Shown piece by piece: positions 1 to 12,054 of a stretch of 64,000 bases of DNA. The DNA is taken from NCBI GenBank assembly GCA_022264855.1, contig JABYQU010000013.1, positions 248,001-312,000 on the forward strand, written 5' to 3'. The DNA comes from Lenzites betulinus. Its lineage: Eukaryota > Basidiomycota > Agaricomycetes > Polyporales > Polyporaceae. Under the pieces are notes generated by a model. That model saw only the letters and a program-made list of their open reading frames with translations, searched no databases and was not told where the DNA came from. Each line of letters starts with the position of its first letter. Position 1 is the first letter of the stretch. The position numbers and the translations under genes are program-made.

Positions 1-3000
1 CAGGGATACGCGAAACCGCATCGGTGATATTCACCAACTTTGTGGGTGACTGTATATGTATAGGGGTCCAAGCGGACTCATATTTATGTGGTTAGGATAT
101 GATTCATGCTTCGATTCTCCCACACGAGGATGCTTGGAGAAGGCCCGTAGATCCCATCTGTTGCTTGTACCCGCCGACGACACTAACTACAGTTTTCTAG
201 ATTTCTCAAGAATCTCAAGATCGTCGCGGTAGATGAATTGCACTACTACCACGGCATATTTGGAAGGTTAGCGAACATGTCGGGCTTCGAAGTTTGATAT
301 ATGCTCATGTCTCTCAAAAAAGCCACGTCGCGCAGGTAATGAGAAGATTACGACGAGTCTGCGCCGCGGTGGGAAGTAAGCAGGCTCCGCGACGTCTCTT
401 CTCCCGCAGTGCTTATATGATGTGGACGGTAATAGATCGCCGGGCCCGGTTTGTTACGTGCAGCGCAACGATATCGAAGCCTGGGCAGCACATGAAGAAT
501 GTATTCGGTATTGACGTATGCTTGTTCATCTGCCTTTGCAGAGACTTAGCCTAACAGTAGTCGGGGCTCCACCCCTGACCTTGTTAGACCATCGAGGAAG
601 TTACAGAGGATGGCGCACCCTCCGGGCGTAAAGACTTTCTAGTGTGGAACACGCCCCTGAAAGATCCCATGGACCCCACTCTTGGCCGCATCCATTCTAT
701 GACGGAAGCCACGAGACTGATGCGGTTCCTCATGACCAGGGGTGTTCGAGTCATCCTGTTCTGCAAGGTCGGGTGCTATCGTTCTCGATTCATCAGCGCC
801 CATATCTGACAACCAAGGGTATCTAGATTCGCAAATCATGCGAGCTGGTACGCTTCTCAATACTACGATGTACACCCAGGAACTGACCAGAAAGTACGCA
901 TCAACAGGCCATGAAGGCACTCCGGCAGGAGCTGACCGCTGATGGTCGCCTGGACATCCTGGAGAGGGTCATGTCGTATCGAGGAGGTTACTCGCAGGAG
1001 GTGCGCTCGTCAGCAGGCGGAGCTTGTGCGGAGTTTGATCGCATACATCTCCAGGATCGACGTAGGATCGAACGGGAGGCCTTTTCTGGTAGCTTGCTTG
1101 GGATCGTCGCTACCAATGCGCTGGAACTCGGCGTCGATATCGGTGTTTTGGATGCGGTGATCATGTTAGGTTTCCCAATGGGCGGCCTGGCGAGCTTTGT
1201 GAGCAGTTTAGGCCTACTTGCTATATCCGAGCTCACACAGAGATACATCAGCGACAACAAGCTGGACGCGCCGGACGTCGCGCGCGAGATGCGCTCGCGG
1301 TGTTTGTAGCTGACTCCCTCCCTGTAGACCAGCACTTCGTCAACCATCCTGAGGAACTATTCGACAGAACTACAGATGACCTTGTTGTCGACTTGGACAG
1401 CAAGGTGATTCTCGAAGCTCACTTACAGTGTGCGGGATACGAGATGCCTCTCACAGACGAGGATGAGGTTTACTTCGGGCCGTCGATGAAGGAAATTTGT
1501 GAGACAAGGCTAGTCAAGGACAAGGAGGGGTGGTAAATCGCAACAATATGCTATGCACTATCGAGATCTAATCGACACCCTTGGTTACGTAGGTATCACA
1601 CGCACCCCAAATATTTGCCATATCCTTCGCGGCACGTCTCCATCAGAGGCGCGGAGGAAGAGAAGTATAGCGTAGTCGACGTCACACGTCTAGGAAAATC
1701 CGGCGGGTCGGCTACTATCCTGGAAGAGATCGAACTGTCGCGTGCTCTATTCGAGATCTACGAAGGAGCTGTGGTACGTTGTGGGAGCTTGTTTTCTCGT
1801 CGAAGACGCCGATCTCATTGCCACCCTACCGCAGTTCATACACCAGGGATTAACGTTCCTTGTGCGTGCATCTTTGCTGCGGCTGTACACTATCTAACTT
1901 TGTGCGTGCGATCGAGTAGGTCCAAGAAGTCAGCCATGATACCAAGCTAGCGAAACTCGTGCGGAGCGATGTCAACTGGATCACAGAGCCCAGGTTTGTA
2001 CCCCTAAATTCGATGACATCACAAGACACCCCGCTCACATTAGCCCACAGGGACTTCACCAATATAGACGCGATGCAGACATACAGAATTCGTGAGATCA
2101 AGAATTCGCCTCAGCGTGCTTACTACGGTCGTGAGTACGCTCCAGTTGTCCAAGTCAAATTTGTCACTCACCGCCCGTCTCTCTAGGGGTCGAACTGCTG
2201 ACTGTCGTCTTCGGTGAGTGGTGCACTTTCCGTTACATGCCACCCTGACCTCATGTTCATCAGGATATTTCAAGATGAGGTGAGCGACATCCGGCCGGCG
2301 CTTAACGGAATCGCTCATGCTTCTTCAGGAACAAGGCAATCATCGATGCTGTCGACCTAGACACCCCGCCTTGGCAGCGCGAGACCACAGGAATGTGGCT
2401 AGACGTACCCAAGCCCGCGTTAGACCTTATGCGCGCATCTGGCGTCAACCCGGCAGAGGCAATTCATTCAGCGCAACACGCATTCCTGAATCGATTCGCG
2501 TTGGCACTAGATCTCAAGACGGAGTGTAAGCCCCCTGAGAAGGAGTACAAAGCCGCCCCATCACAGCGCAAGAGGCCAGCGAGGTACCAAAGCTGAGATT
2601 ACATCCTCGTCGTATAGTACTGATTTTTGCGCAGACTCATATTCTACGAGCCGTCGGGGAAGACGGGGGGCGTTTCCGTTAAGGCGTTTGACCATGGTGA
2701 GTATGCCAGTTTTGCCTCTTCGCGGCCGAAGACTAATGTACACAGTGAATGACATCCTCCGGGATGCGCATGACCGCGTAGAGGCGTGCGAGTGCGAAGA
2801 AGGATGCACCGCATGTACGTCGCCCTTCATAGACGTCGCAGTACTCCCTGCTAACAAGTCGAACCACAGGCGTCGACAGTCCTTCGTGCAAAGAAGGGAA
2901 CGTCGTCGCCTCTAAGCAAGGCGCCCTCATCGTCCTGAAAGCTCTGCTTGGCAGACCCATCGACGTCGATCTTCTGCACCACGAACCCGAGGATGCTGCC

Positions 3001-3072
3001 CCAGTGCACGACACTGTCATTGAAGCGGCAAGCGTGCGCGCTGCCGAGGGCGTGGAAGTCGAGCCTGCATAG
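1..3072 (+). CDS. HRQ1: RecQ-family ATP-dependent DNA helicase Hrq1 (3' part; 5' end outside window)
   Basis: Hrq1 is the fungal RecQ4-like 3'-5' helicase used in DNA repair. The window opens inside the helicase domain. Spliced exons give a segment with the Walker B box DELH (about 232-245), the SAT-type motif CSATISKPG (about 460-485), the C-terminal helicase block with YRGGYS and GIVATNALELGVDIG (about 980-1145), and motif VI RQQAGRAGRR, whose exon begins at about 1252. The C-terminal DUF1998-type cysteine motif is also intact once the intron from 2815 is removed: C-x-C-x3-C-x2-C-x4-C. Apparent stops such as those near 1307 and 1534 fall in introns or in other frames. Clear introns include 42-95, one from about 1004, and one ending just before RQQAG. 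The stop is TAG at 3070-3072. I see no inactivating lesion, so this copy looks functional. Family identification is firm; individual splice sites are by-eye. Confidence -1.
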
Positions 3073-4766
3073 ATGTATTCCCATCGCATGTTTGGCAACG
3101 CCGTACGGTCATGTCTATGAAAGACTGCAGTCTCAGGTATCTCCCAAAGACAGTTTGACAAGCTGCGACTGACAGTGCGCTTCCACGTTGTGCTGCACGG
3201 TGGTAGGACAAAGCGGTAAAGGTGATCAGACACCGCGCTCCGCTTCCGGTCCCGCAAGCGCGTGTTGCTCTCACTGCCGGCTGTCGACGAGACGCTCAGG
3301 ATGGCAAATAAGAAAGGTCAGTAGTCGAGGCTCGAGCACATAAGCACAGAGAGATGCGCGGAGTAGTCTGGAGCGCAGTGCTCTGACAGTCGAAGGCGGG
3401 GGAGGATGGAGGCGCTCACGACTTGGTTGGTCGCGGACTTGTTTTCGCATTACAGTCGGTCTTTGCAAAATTTTGGAGACTGGGGTGCTGGAGATGATGG
3501 AGGGGATGATTGGGACAGACAATAGATGGGAGAGAGAGATGCGATGGAACTCACTCAAGCACTGAATCTGACCGGGACAACGGTCACCTGCAGGGACAGC
3601 TTCCTGGATCTCCCCTTCTCTCGCCCCGACCAAGCCATACGATACAAGCGCAGGTTGTAAGCGGCCTTCATGATATCATCATACTGTGTCACATACCCCT
3701 CCCAGTCTCTGTAGCCCGCTCAGATATATTGTGTGCAGCGCGCCGCTACTAGTCGCGCCGGTGCCGCTCCCGTACCACTCGCCTAGCTTCCTCATGTACG
3801 ACTTTCCGTACGACGAGGACCCGTCGCATCCGCTGATGAGCACCTACCACGTTCGAGATCAGTATACGCACCACGATAGAGCAAGGACAACATGATTAAT
3901 GGCTTCAAGTACTACAATAGGTGGTTACGAGCGCGTTTAGAAGGACGATAAAGCTTGAAGTTCTCTCACGAACCACGCTCTTTCCTCATGGTCTCCTAAG
4001 ATAGCTGCCTCCCCTCCCATGTACACGCCGCAAGAGAATAGACTTGCGCAGCGACCACCACCACGGAGTTCAACGTTCAGGGCTTATTCGTGAGACCGCG
4101 ACCGCGCCCCTCTCAAGTTCCAATCATCCGTCTAAGGCTTCGGCGGATTCGTCGTGTCACATTAATCATTCGCCCTCGACTTCCTGCGACTGCGAACTGC
4201 TTGCCTCCCGTCGTTCTCTCCTTCTATCGGTCGGTCGATCGGTTTAGTACACCAGGCACCTTTTACCGTTTCCTATCCTCTCATTTCCTCTCTCTGCACC
4301 CGCTACGTATATTTCTCATGTTTCCTTCCAGTCCCTCCTTCAGGCCTCAAAATCTGAAGATCACCAGAGACACCTTGCATCCTTTTCAGAGATAGTGTTA
4401 GGTGTTAGATTGTCCCCCTATAGGCAGTACACTTTGTATATATATCTTCCTATGCTTCGCATCAAAGGCGAGATGAGTAACACATCATACGTCAATCATG
4501 TTGCGGTGCGGCGGTGTGCCTTGACCTTCAGTTATACTTACTTAATGGGTCTCCGAGAGCAGAACTGGGGCACCATTGAGCCAAATCACTTCTCTTGACG
4601 GGACTGGTGCTTCTTCTTTCCAGAATTGGAGATTGTGACTGCCTCCGAGTCGCCGTCGGACCTCCCCGCAAAGCTTCGCAGGGCACCCCCAACGAACTCA
4701 AATGCACAGAGGTTGCTATCGATATCCCCAGGTCCCCAAACGCCCCTTGCGCGCCCAGAGATCATC
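3073..4766. other. Intergenic region between HRQ1 and the hydrolase gene
   Basis: This holds the HRQ1 3' flank and the promoter and leader of the next gene. Only short open frames of low-complexity composition occur, and none can be tied to a family or to splice-linked exons. A pyrimidine-rich stretch (about 4090-4350) is typical of a basidiomycete promoter or leader. An in-frame ATG at 4626 could extend the hydrolase N-terminus by 47 residues. Confidence -1.
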
Positions 4767-6230
4767 ATGGCGGACAAGACGCTGCCCCCAGTCTCGCAGA
4801 TCGAATTTCAGCCGCCCTCCACCATCTTTGACCCTTCGACATGCGTGCGCAAGGGCCTCTGTCCCGTCACGCAGATCAGAAACCAGAGAGGTCCTTTCGA
4901 GAGCCACTCGCTGTACTTCGAGGTCCATGGCTCAGGCCCGGAGAAGGTCGTCGTCATCATGGGGTGAGTACATGAGATCGTCGAGCCGACAGAGACGTCG
5001 GAGTTCACGATAGAACGGCTGGTCAGGATATGCGTCGGCTCCACATGCGGGGTATCCCAGGTAGAGCACTTCGCGCGCAAGCCCGAGTATTCTGTCCTCG
5101 TGTTCGACAACAGGGGTGTAGGGCACAGCGGTGTACCATGGGGCCCATATAGGTACGTACTATCTTGATGAGTATCATGACTTGTCACAGGCAGTGACTC
5201 ACTCTCAGTGATGGATGCGTCTTTGAAGCACGGTGGGCATGGCCGAAGATACCATCACACTTCTGGATTTTGTAGGTTGGAATAAACCCCGCCAATTACA
5301 CGTGATGGGAATTTCGCTAGGCGGGATGATTGCACAAGGTGAGTGACCTGCAAAGGTGTCAAAGGACATGTCGTGATCCAGAGCTGCAGAACTTGCCTTT
5401 AAAATTCCTGAGCGCGTAGTCTCGCTCACGCTGGTCGTCACTCAACCTGGCGGACGTCGTTACCTTGAACTACCGTCTGTGAGTTGCGCTGCCTCTATTG
5501 TGATGCGACTCCGCTGACTCTCATTTTGTAGTATGCTGGAATGAAGGGACTACTCGGGTATGCTTGTCTTGTCAACTTCCAGGATTTTATCTGTTGGGGG
5601 GTTAACCTGACGTCCCCAGGTTGATGGTGATTTCCGACCAGGAGAAGAAGCTCCGCATCATCATGGACACAATTTTCCCGAAGGAGTGGCTGGAGAGCAA
5701 GGACGACACAGACCCAGAAGGCCGGACAAATCGCGAAGTGGAAGCAGAGGTCAGTAGCTCATGAATTGTACATCGGACACATAAGTTGAACAACACACGA
5801 TAACTAGGCGCACCGGAGAATGATGAATTTCAACGGCTCCCAGTCGTTACTTGGCGCTATCTCGCAAATGATCGCGGCATTGGGCCACTACGTTGGACCC
5901 GATCGTCTACAGCAGATTTCTTCGTCTATACCCAAGGTCGCCATCATATGTGGCGACTCGGACAACCTCGTCGACACCAGCAATAGCCACCTCCTGAAGA
6001 AGCACATGCCGGATGCCGAGCTGATCGTTCGTGAATGCGCGGGCCACGGCATAACCATACAGTACAGGTCCTGGTTCAATGGGGTGCTCGAGAGAATCTT
6101 CAAAGAAGGGCGGGAGAGACAAAGTGGGAGGAAACAACTCGACGCACCGCACGCCGCCATCACACCCTGCCGCACCGCCACACTCTCCCGGCGGCGTGCG
6201 GCACAGTGCGGCAGCGCGTCTGTCCTTTAG
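4767..6230 (+). CDS. Alpha/beta hydrolase-fold protein
   Basis: This is a serine hydrolase of the alpha/beta fold; the substrate is unknown. Joined exons show the strand/loop motif VFDNRGVGHS (near 5100-5130), the nucleophile elbow G-I-S-L-G in HVMGISLGGM (about 5300-5330), a likely acid residue in CGDSDNLVD (about 5947-5975), and the catalytic His in ECAGHGI (about 6031-6051). I count six introns. The first runs from 4966, the donor at about 5152 joins to an acceptor near 5229, and the others fall near 5340, 5478, 5557 and 5750. I chose the ATG at 4767 (MADKTLPP) because it begins the conserved part; ATG 4626 is an in-frame alternative. The last 35 or so residues after the fold are Arg/Ala-rich and unlike the rest, so the true C-terminus may be shorter or the stop shifted. 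The annotation is secure to superfamily level only. Confidence -1.
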
Positions 6231-6317
6231 TACGCTTTAGTCTTAGTCCGCATACTCGTCCGAACGTACTTATGACACTTATGACTTCAATTTGTAAATA
6301 CTGTTTTGTTACTCCGC

Positions 6318-6507
6318 AGAAGGTGGCGTCGCCTCTAAGCAAGAGGCCCTCATCGTTCCTTAAAGCTCTGCTCAGCCGACCCATCGACGTCGTTCTTCCG
6401 CACCACGAACCTGAGGACGCCGCCCCAGTGCGCCGTCATCGAAGGGGCAAGCGTGCACTGCCAAGGAGGTGGAAGTCCGGCGTGCATAGATGCATTCTCA
6501 CCGCGTG
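6318..6507 (+). pseudogene. Decayed duplicate of the HRQ1 last exon and 3' flank
   Basis: This stretch lines up with 2892-3089, the end of the last HRQ1 exon, its stop codon and about 17 bases beyond. Shared blocks include CGTCGCCTCTAAGCAAG, CCCATCGACGTCG and GCATAGATG. Relative to HRQ1 it has a one-base insertion (about 6356), a gap of about five bases after CCCCAGTGCGC (about 6435) and other small gaps, so the frame is destroyed. It lies between the convergent 3' ends of the hydrolase (+) and the SCY1-like gene (-), in the same orientation as HRQ1. No other HRQ1 exon is present here. It has no coding role that I can see; it could form part of a 3' UTR. Confidence -1.
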
Positions 6508-6568
6508 GCTCTATGATATACCACTATATTACTTATGGCTATACTACGTTCGAGGTCATGACGATAGT

Positions 6569-9500
6569 TCACGCAAGCGGATCGAAGTCGCCCCAGTCGT
6601 CCTTCGACAGCTGTTTTGTCGTGCCGGCTGTGCCGGGCCACTGCGGCTGCGCAGGCTTGGACGGCGCGAGCACGCTGTTCATCGACATCTGCGCCGCAAA
6701 GAATGGGGGTGGTGGGGACGCCGACTGCATCGGTTGCATCGGTGTCGCTTGGGGGAGGGTGATGTTGTAGTTCGGTGCTGGCGGGGTGTGGGTGGACGCG
6801 AAGGAAGAGAACGTCGATGGCGCTGGCGCCATTACCGGTGTCGAGACTTGGGGTGTCGGCGCCGCTGCGAAGCCGGGCGAGGGGCTGGGCGGGAAAATCG
6901 AGGTGTTGAAGGAGTTGGACGGCAGGCGGGTGGCACCCAGTCCCGTCGTGGTTCTACTTGCCGATAGCCGGGGAGCATGTGGGTTGAGCATGCTGGAGAT
7001 CTTCGGCGACGAAGGCAAGGACTGCGGCTGTGGCTGGATCGGGGCGACAGGGAACGACGTCGCCCGCTGCACTGGTGGCGCCGGTGGTGGCGACAGAGTC
7101 GGGCTTTGCAGAGCAGGTGTCTAGTGATCTGTCAGTGCCAGTACTAGCGACACCAGTTGGATACTGTACTCACTGTAGATCCACCGGTGAATATACTACC
7201 CCAAACGTCATCTTCCCAACTTGTTGCGTTGTCGGGTGTCGCGCTGGTCTTCGGAGCCGCCCCAGAACCATTCGCAATGAGGCTTTCAAAGTCAACCGCG
7301 CCGCCGGTCGCAGAGCTGTTGGTCACGCCATTGGCTGTTGTAGCCGAGCGGTCTTCTACTCGCTGGGAGTCTCGAAGGTACTGGTCGTGCTCTCGCTCGA
7401 CTCGATCTCCGAGTTTCTTAATCACGTCCATGAAACGCTTGAACTGTGACACCGTTAACACTAATGAGGGGTCAGCAAGTCGTTATAAACCTGGGCATTG
7501 CGCGAGAAGACGAACGTGGTCCCATGGACATAGCCCACAGTTGAGGAAGGACCAGCGTTGCCACGGCCTCACGGTCGACTTTCAAGCCCATCGCTTCTTG
7601 CACATGCAATGTCGCCATCTAAGTGCCGTTACCACATTGAGCGATTATCCCCTTTCTTGACCAGGATGAACTTACAGTAACCGCAGGTTCCTTAGTTCGG
7701 ATCTTGGAGAGCAGAGGAACCAGCTTTTGCGTCAAGCTCGACTACGATGAAGGGAAAACGATTTTAGTCCTACCCCGCGCACATGCTTCAAGATTGTCTA
7801 CTTACTTGGTCTAACGTCTTAACCATTGATAGGAAGGTTTCGAGCGTCGCTACTTTGACGGAAAGTATGCGAGTTTTCGTGAATACAAGCTAAGGCAACG
7901 GATAATCGAGATCAACACTGTGCAAACTGTGACGACTCGAAACGACTTACCGCCACGCGTGGAAACACTACACCTTGCACTTCTGCATAATCGATTGTTT
8001 CACACAGGTTTGGTACAGCCTTGAGTGCGCGTTCTTGTACCTGATCGAAGGTAAGTATCGCCAAGAAGAGTCTGTGCCTGCACCTACAATGGCATGTTCA
8101 GACTCTAATGCGTTATACACCAGTGGTAGCACATCTATCGTGAATGGTCAGCCAGAGGTATCACAAGACCTACGATACCACCTACGTTCTCTGAAAACAG
8201 GTTTCTCCGTCTTGTCTTGGAGCATTCGAAGGTTATCCAATAGCGTCAACATGTTCTGCGGGGGCTCCTTAATGGCAAACAGGGGCTTCAGACTAGGTAG
8301 CACAAGTGCAGCGAATTGCGTCGACGATAGGATCTGTGAGATGGCGAATATGTTCGGGAGGATATATGGCAGCAGGTGGGTATCTTTCATCTGCGTAAAT
8401 TCGATAAATACCAGCACAGGGTCGTGCGTATCGCGCCCTTACCTCCTCGAGGAGCGATGGCAGAATCTTTCGCGTACGAAGACCTTCCGTGAACCGGTCC
8501 AGCACACTTGTGAGACCCTTCATGAAGGAGATCTTCTCCTCGCGGGTCTTCGCGGCGAAGTTCGAACGATCGAGGAAGTTGAGCGTCGACACGGGTAATG
8601 ACGAAAAGAAGGGGTGTAATGGGAGATCCGAAGGGCTCGGCCGGCCGTGCGGCTGGCGGCTAATGAGCGCATTGAGCAGGGCTATAGAACCGTTCAGTAC
8701 AACATCAGTGTCGAGGAAGTGAAATAATAAGCTGACCTCTCAAATCTTGCTCGAGACGTTCCATGCCGGTCAGTGGTTTTCCAGCGTTCGTACGGAGGGA
8801 ATTGAGGTTGCCGTGGTTCTTAAAGGGAGGGTTGCCCTTGCAGTGGACCGCATAGATCAAACAACCCAGGGAGTACATGTCTGAGGCGGGATCTAGGACT
8901 TCGTCCAGTGCGTATTCAGGAGCTATGGAGCGTGTCAACCAGATGCGGCTATGCCATGTGTACCTCTTGCGCACCAATGTAATCAAAGGAGCGTTGGGTG
9001 TATGTCAAGGCACGTCCGTCGAATGTGGGGAACTCCCATCGCGTCGCACCGCCATCGGCTTTCGAGAGAGGGATTGTGAGGCCAAGACCTGAGAGCTTCC
9101 AGTCACCCTGTAATCATACATATGAACTGAATGCTTTACGTGCGAGCGCAAGGACAACTTACAGAACTGTTGATCACAATACTCTCCGGATTGATATTGG
9201 AGTGGATTATTCGAGCAGACGTGTGCAGGAAGGAAAGGCCTTTGCAAATTTGCAAGATACCTTTCTGGATCTGCAATGCATGGCGGACACTCACTTAGCG
9301 TATGGATACATATACGCGCTGCCATACTTACTTCGACCTCGTCTAGCTCGACAAGCGGCATGTACTGGTGGGACCCGGGTATGGACAGATGCAAAGATGA
9401 CAAAAGAGGCTCAGTCGCGAATATAAGTTCGTTCCTGGTTTCCTCGAGCGGTTCCACCATTTCTTGCGTTCATACGTTCTAAGTAAGACCAATGCGTTCA

Positions 9501-9920
9501 AGCTATAGTTACGGTGCTCACCTAGAACAGAAGGGTGCCGAAGCCTACTCAGTGCCGACGTCTGATTGCAAACTCGTTCTGTTAAAATCTACAACTCGCA
9601 AAGAATGCCGGTACACGCACCTCGGCTTTGAGCACGTCTAGCGTCCTCTCTCTCGACGCGGGCCCCATGCGTTCCATGTCCGGGCTCTTCTTATCCGCGC
9701 TCCATACCGAGACGCGCTTGCCGGTCACTTTGTGCGTAGCAGACTGCACTCGCCATGGACCAATGGTAAACGTAGGATGAAGAGCAGTCGAAGGCAGCGC
9801 GGCGTTGGATGTCCCTGCTGGTCCGGGGGTAGAGGTCCTGCTACCGCTTGCGGCATTGCCGATGTTATACGACTGGGAAATGTTCGTCCGCGCGAAGAAG
9901 GATGAAGCCGCCGCAAACAT
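6569..9920 (-). CDS. SCY1/SCYL2-type pseudokinase
   Basis: SCY1-like proteins are catalytically weak kinases that work with clathrin and adaptors in Golgi-endosome trafficking. The gene starts at 9920 (MFAAASSFF). Its exons run leftward through an N-terminal kinase-like fold (SATHKVTGKRVSVWSADK near 9700), a segment GDWKLSGLGL (near 9100) where an active kinase would have DFG, and APEYALDEVLDPASDMYSLG (about 8880-8925). HEAT-like helices follow (about 8580-8150: KILPSLLEEMKDTHLLPYIL). After that come a conserved QFKRFMDVIKKLGDRVEREHD helix (about 7380-7440) and a long Ser/Pro/Thr-rich tail. The protein ends DDWGDFDPLA; such D/W/F/P-rich ends resemble adaptor-binding peptides. Loss of the DFG Asp supports a pseudokinase. 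Introns are numerous and small exons around 7480-8140 were not resolved one by one. Confidence -1.
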
Positions 9921-10240
9921 ATTGGGCCGTCAAGTAGAGACCGTATAGACCGATGATGCGGATGTGATAAGTCAAGAACCAGCCAAGCCTGCGGGGATCG
10001 TGGTATATGACGGTCGGGGTCGTTAGCACAGGTCACGACTCGCAGTCAGTACGCCGATCGGCCGGCGCTTCGCACAAATTCCAATACTAGTACTGCGTAA
10101 CCTGGTAAGCTTAAATCAATACAATGTACATGTACATTTTTGTTCCTACTCGCAAGCTCGCACTGACTCGGATACTGTTATGCCCCAGTCAATATCTCTA
10201 GAGGAGGCTTGTACGCGACGCGGTCCGTATATGATTACTC
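9921..10240. other. Intergenic: promoter of the SCY1-like gene and 3' flank of acyltransferase A
   Basis: About 320 bases with no supported gene. It contains an AT-rich stretch with TACATGTACA (about 10128-10137). I see no other recognisable element. Confidence -1.
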
Positions 10241-11637
10241 TCATAGCCGTGAGGCTACTACACTACGTAAAGCAGGAATGATGACACGCGTCGACACGCT
10301 CATGCCTGGAGGAACGATAGGTCGTCCAGCTGCACCTCGCGCAACCCACGAGTCTGCTACATCAAAGTTAGCGTTGGAGAGTGCACCGAGACCGATAACA
10401 GCGCTTACTGCACATTTGACCGATGCCGAGGAGGAAGATCGCACCCCACAGAGTTCCTCCCCATCCGCCCACGCGCTTCCCCGTAACGGCCCTGTACATT
10501 TTCTCCCCGAGTATGCCAAACGCTTGAGCGACGAAAAATAAGAGGACTTTGGGATCTAGAGGCGCTCCTCCTAGATGGAAGCCTATCTCGTGGAACAGTC
10601 CCGAGGCGATGAAGGTGCCAAAGAGCATTCCGGTGCTTCCAGCGAGCCGGCGCCCTGGGTAGCCTCCGAGAATAAGGAAGGTGTTCCGAAGGACCTGGTG
10701 CCAGCGCTTGGACCAGAAGTCGTGAAGCGAGGACATGCGCCAAGGCTCGTCGTGGATGGGGGGCCAGAGCACGGGCGATTGGCGGAATAGGCCAACTCCG
10801 ATGAGGGAGACAACATCGTACCACATCTCGATGGCGAGTATGATGAACATGCCCACTGTGTATTGAATCGTTGTGGATAGCAAATATCGAGGGACGGGTG
10901 AGAGGGACGGGAGGAATATAGTGCCGCCATTCACAGTGACACCAGGCAGCAAGGAGACCGCAGAGTCGCAGAAGTCCGCAAAGAGGTAGTTCCGTAGTAT
11001 TGAGTACGCCGTGTGTTTCATGTATGCGGTGCGTTCAGAAGTTCGTCGGGCTCGCGGTACGTGGGTCCCTTCAGCAAACTGCCATCCTAACCCACGCGTT
11101 GTGATCCCGACCTCCAGTGCGTCGTATATGCAAGCTGGCAGGAACCTCTTGAGGCCGTTCCGGTGAACTTCAACGCCGGCGCAGAGGCGTACGTCGTTCA
11201 AAGATTCTTCGCCCACTTTGAACATGCCCGAACGTGTTACTGCGAATTGAATGACCTTCTGTATAGTCACACAAGCTATGAGCCCTACAAAGAAAATCGT
11301 CAGTACCGCGTACGTTATGCTTCGGTGACTATATCATCGCACGCTGACCTCGCACCCAGTTATACCAGCCGTCAATCGGGTTCTCCATGTGATATTGAAC
11401 AGTACACCAGAAGGTAAGTAGTATCACGAGAGGCAACAGCATCAGTCGCAACGCGTACGTTCCAGGCCTGCGAGTCAAGTAGGCCATGACGAAGTAAGGG
11501 AGGATGAAGGCGTTCGCCTTCGGTGCGTTCTTCCATGTTAGAGGCGTTGGATTTGAGGCAATGAGGAGGGAGTTTTCGGATGCGTTCCAGAGCACGCTCG
11601 ATGTGCAGAGTGCAGTGTACCAGCTATTGGGAATCAT
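10241..11637 (-). CDS. Wax-synthase-like membrane O-acyltransferase, paralog A
   Basis: Multi-pass membrane protein of the wax synthase/MBOAT-like group, which transfers acyl groups to lipophilic alcohols in the ER membrane; the substrate is unknown. Three exons are read. The first is 11637 to about 11353 (start MIPNSWYTA, ending NWVR). The second opens with GLIACVTIQ and carries the hallmark FWSKRWHQVLR (about 10720) and SGLFHEIG with its conserved His (about 10590). The third, after an intron beginning just past GIGQMCS, encodes TDSWVARG and ends at the stop at 10241-10243. At least seven hydrophobic segments are visible, including LPYFVMAYL, LRLMLLPLVILLTFW and IFLLGIGQM. The splice positions match paralog B exactly, which supports both models. 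ATG 11637 is chosen because it gives an N-terminus of the same length as B; an in-frame ATG at 11844 exists. Confidence -1.
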
Positions 11638-12054
11638 GCGCTGTCGGTTGCAAGTCCATGGCCTACGGAAGGTACGAGAATCGCTCAACTGGTCTGGATG
11701 GAAGTTGCCGAATCCCATCTCCGATGGCGCAAATGTTCGAATTAGGCAAGTGTAGTATTCGTCTAGTACTCGCACACGTTTATGTAGCGTCTCCACTGGG
11801 ACACCGGCGATTATGATGAGGAAGGGGGCAGTAAATTTGTGCAAGGAGATAATGGGGTTTCAGACCCGTAGCTGCGCCCGTGGAGCTATAAAAGTAGAGC
11901 GCTATCACCCTTCCGAAACCGAAGGAGGACGCCTGTGTTCAGCGCCCATTGTACTTTCCCTTACCTTACGTTATAGCGGCGATACAGTGGGTAGAAACAA
12001 GTCTGATTTCGTTTTATTAGTACCATGCAATGTCATGCGTGCATCCAGTAGCTC
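11638..12054. other. Intergenic between the acyltransferase paralogs
   Basis: Promoter of paralog A and 3' flank of paralog B. The upstream in-frame extension of A (to 11844) shows no conservation with B. Nothing else was recognised. Confidence -1.

Noticed and set aside
911..1536. HRQ1 appears broken by stops and frame changes around 1190-1310 and near 1534
   Set aside because: Canonical introns explain each break. Splicing restores RQQAGRAGRR and the downstream conserved blocks in one frame, so the gene is not a pseudogene in the part seen.
6035..6967. Plus-strand open frame of 310 codons
   Set aside because: It runs through the hydrolase 3' end in another frame, the HRQ1 fragment and antisense to the SCY1-like tail; it is Arg-rich with no domain.
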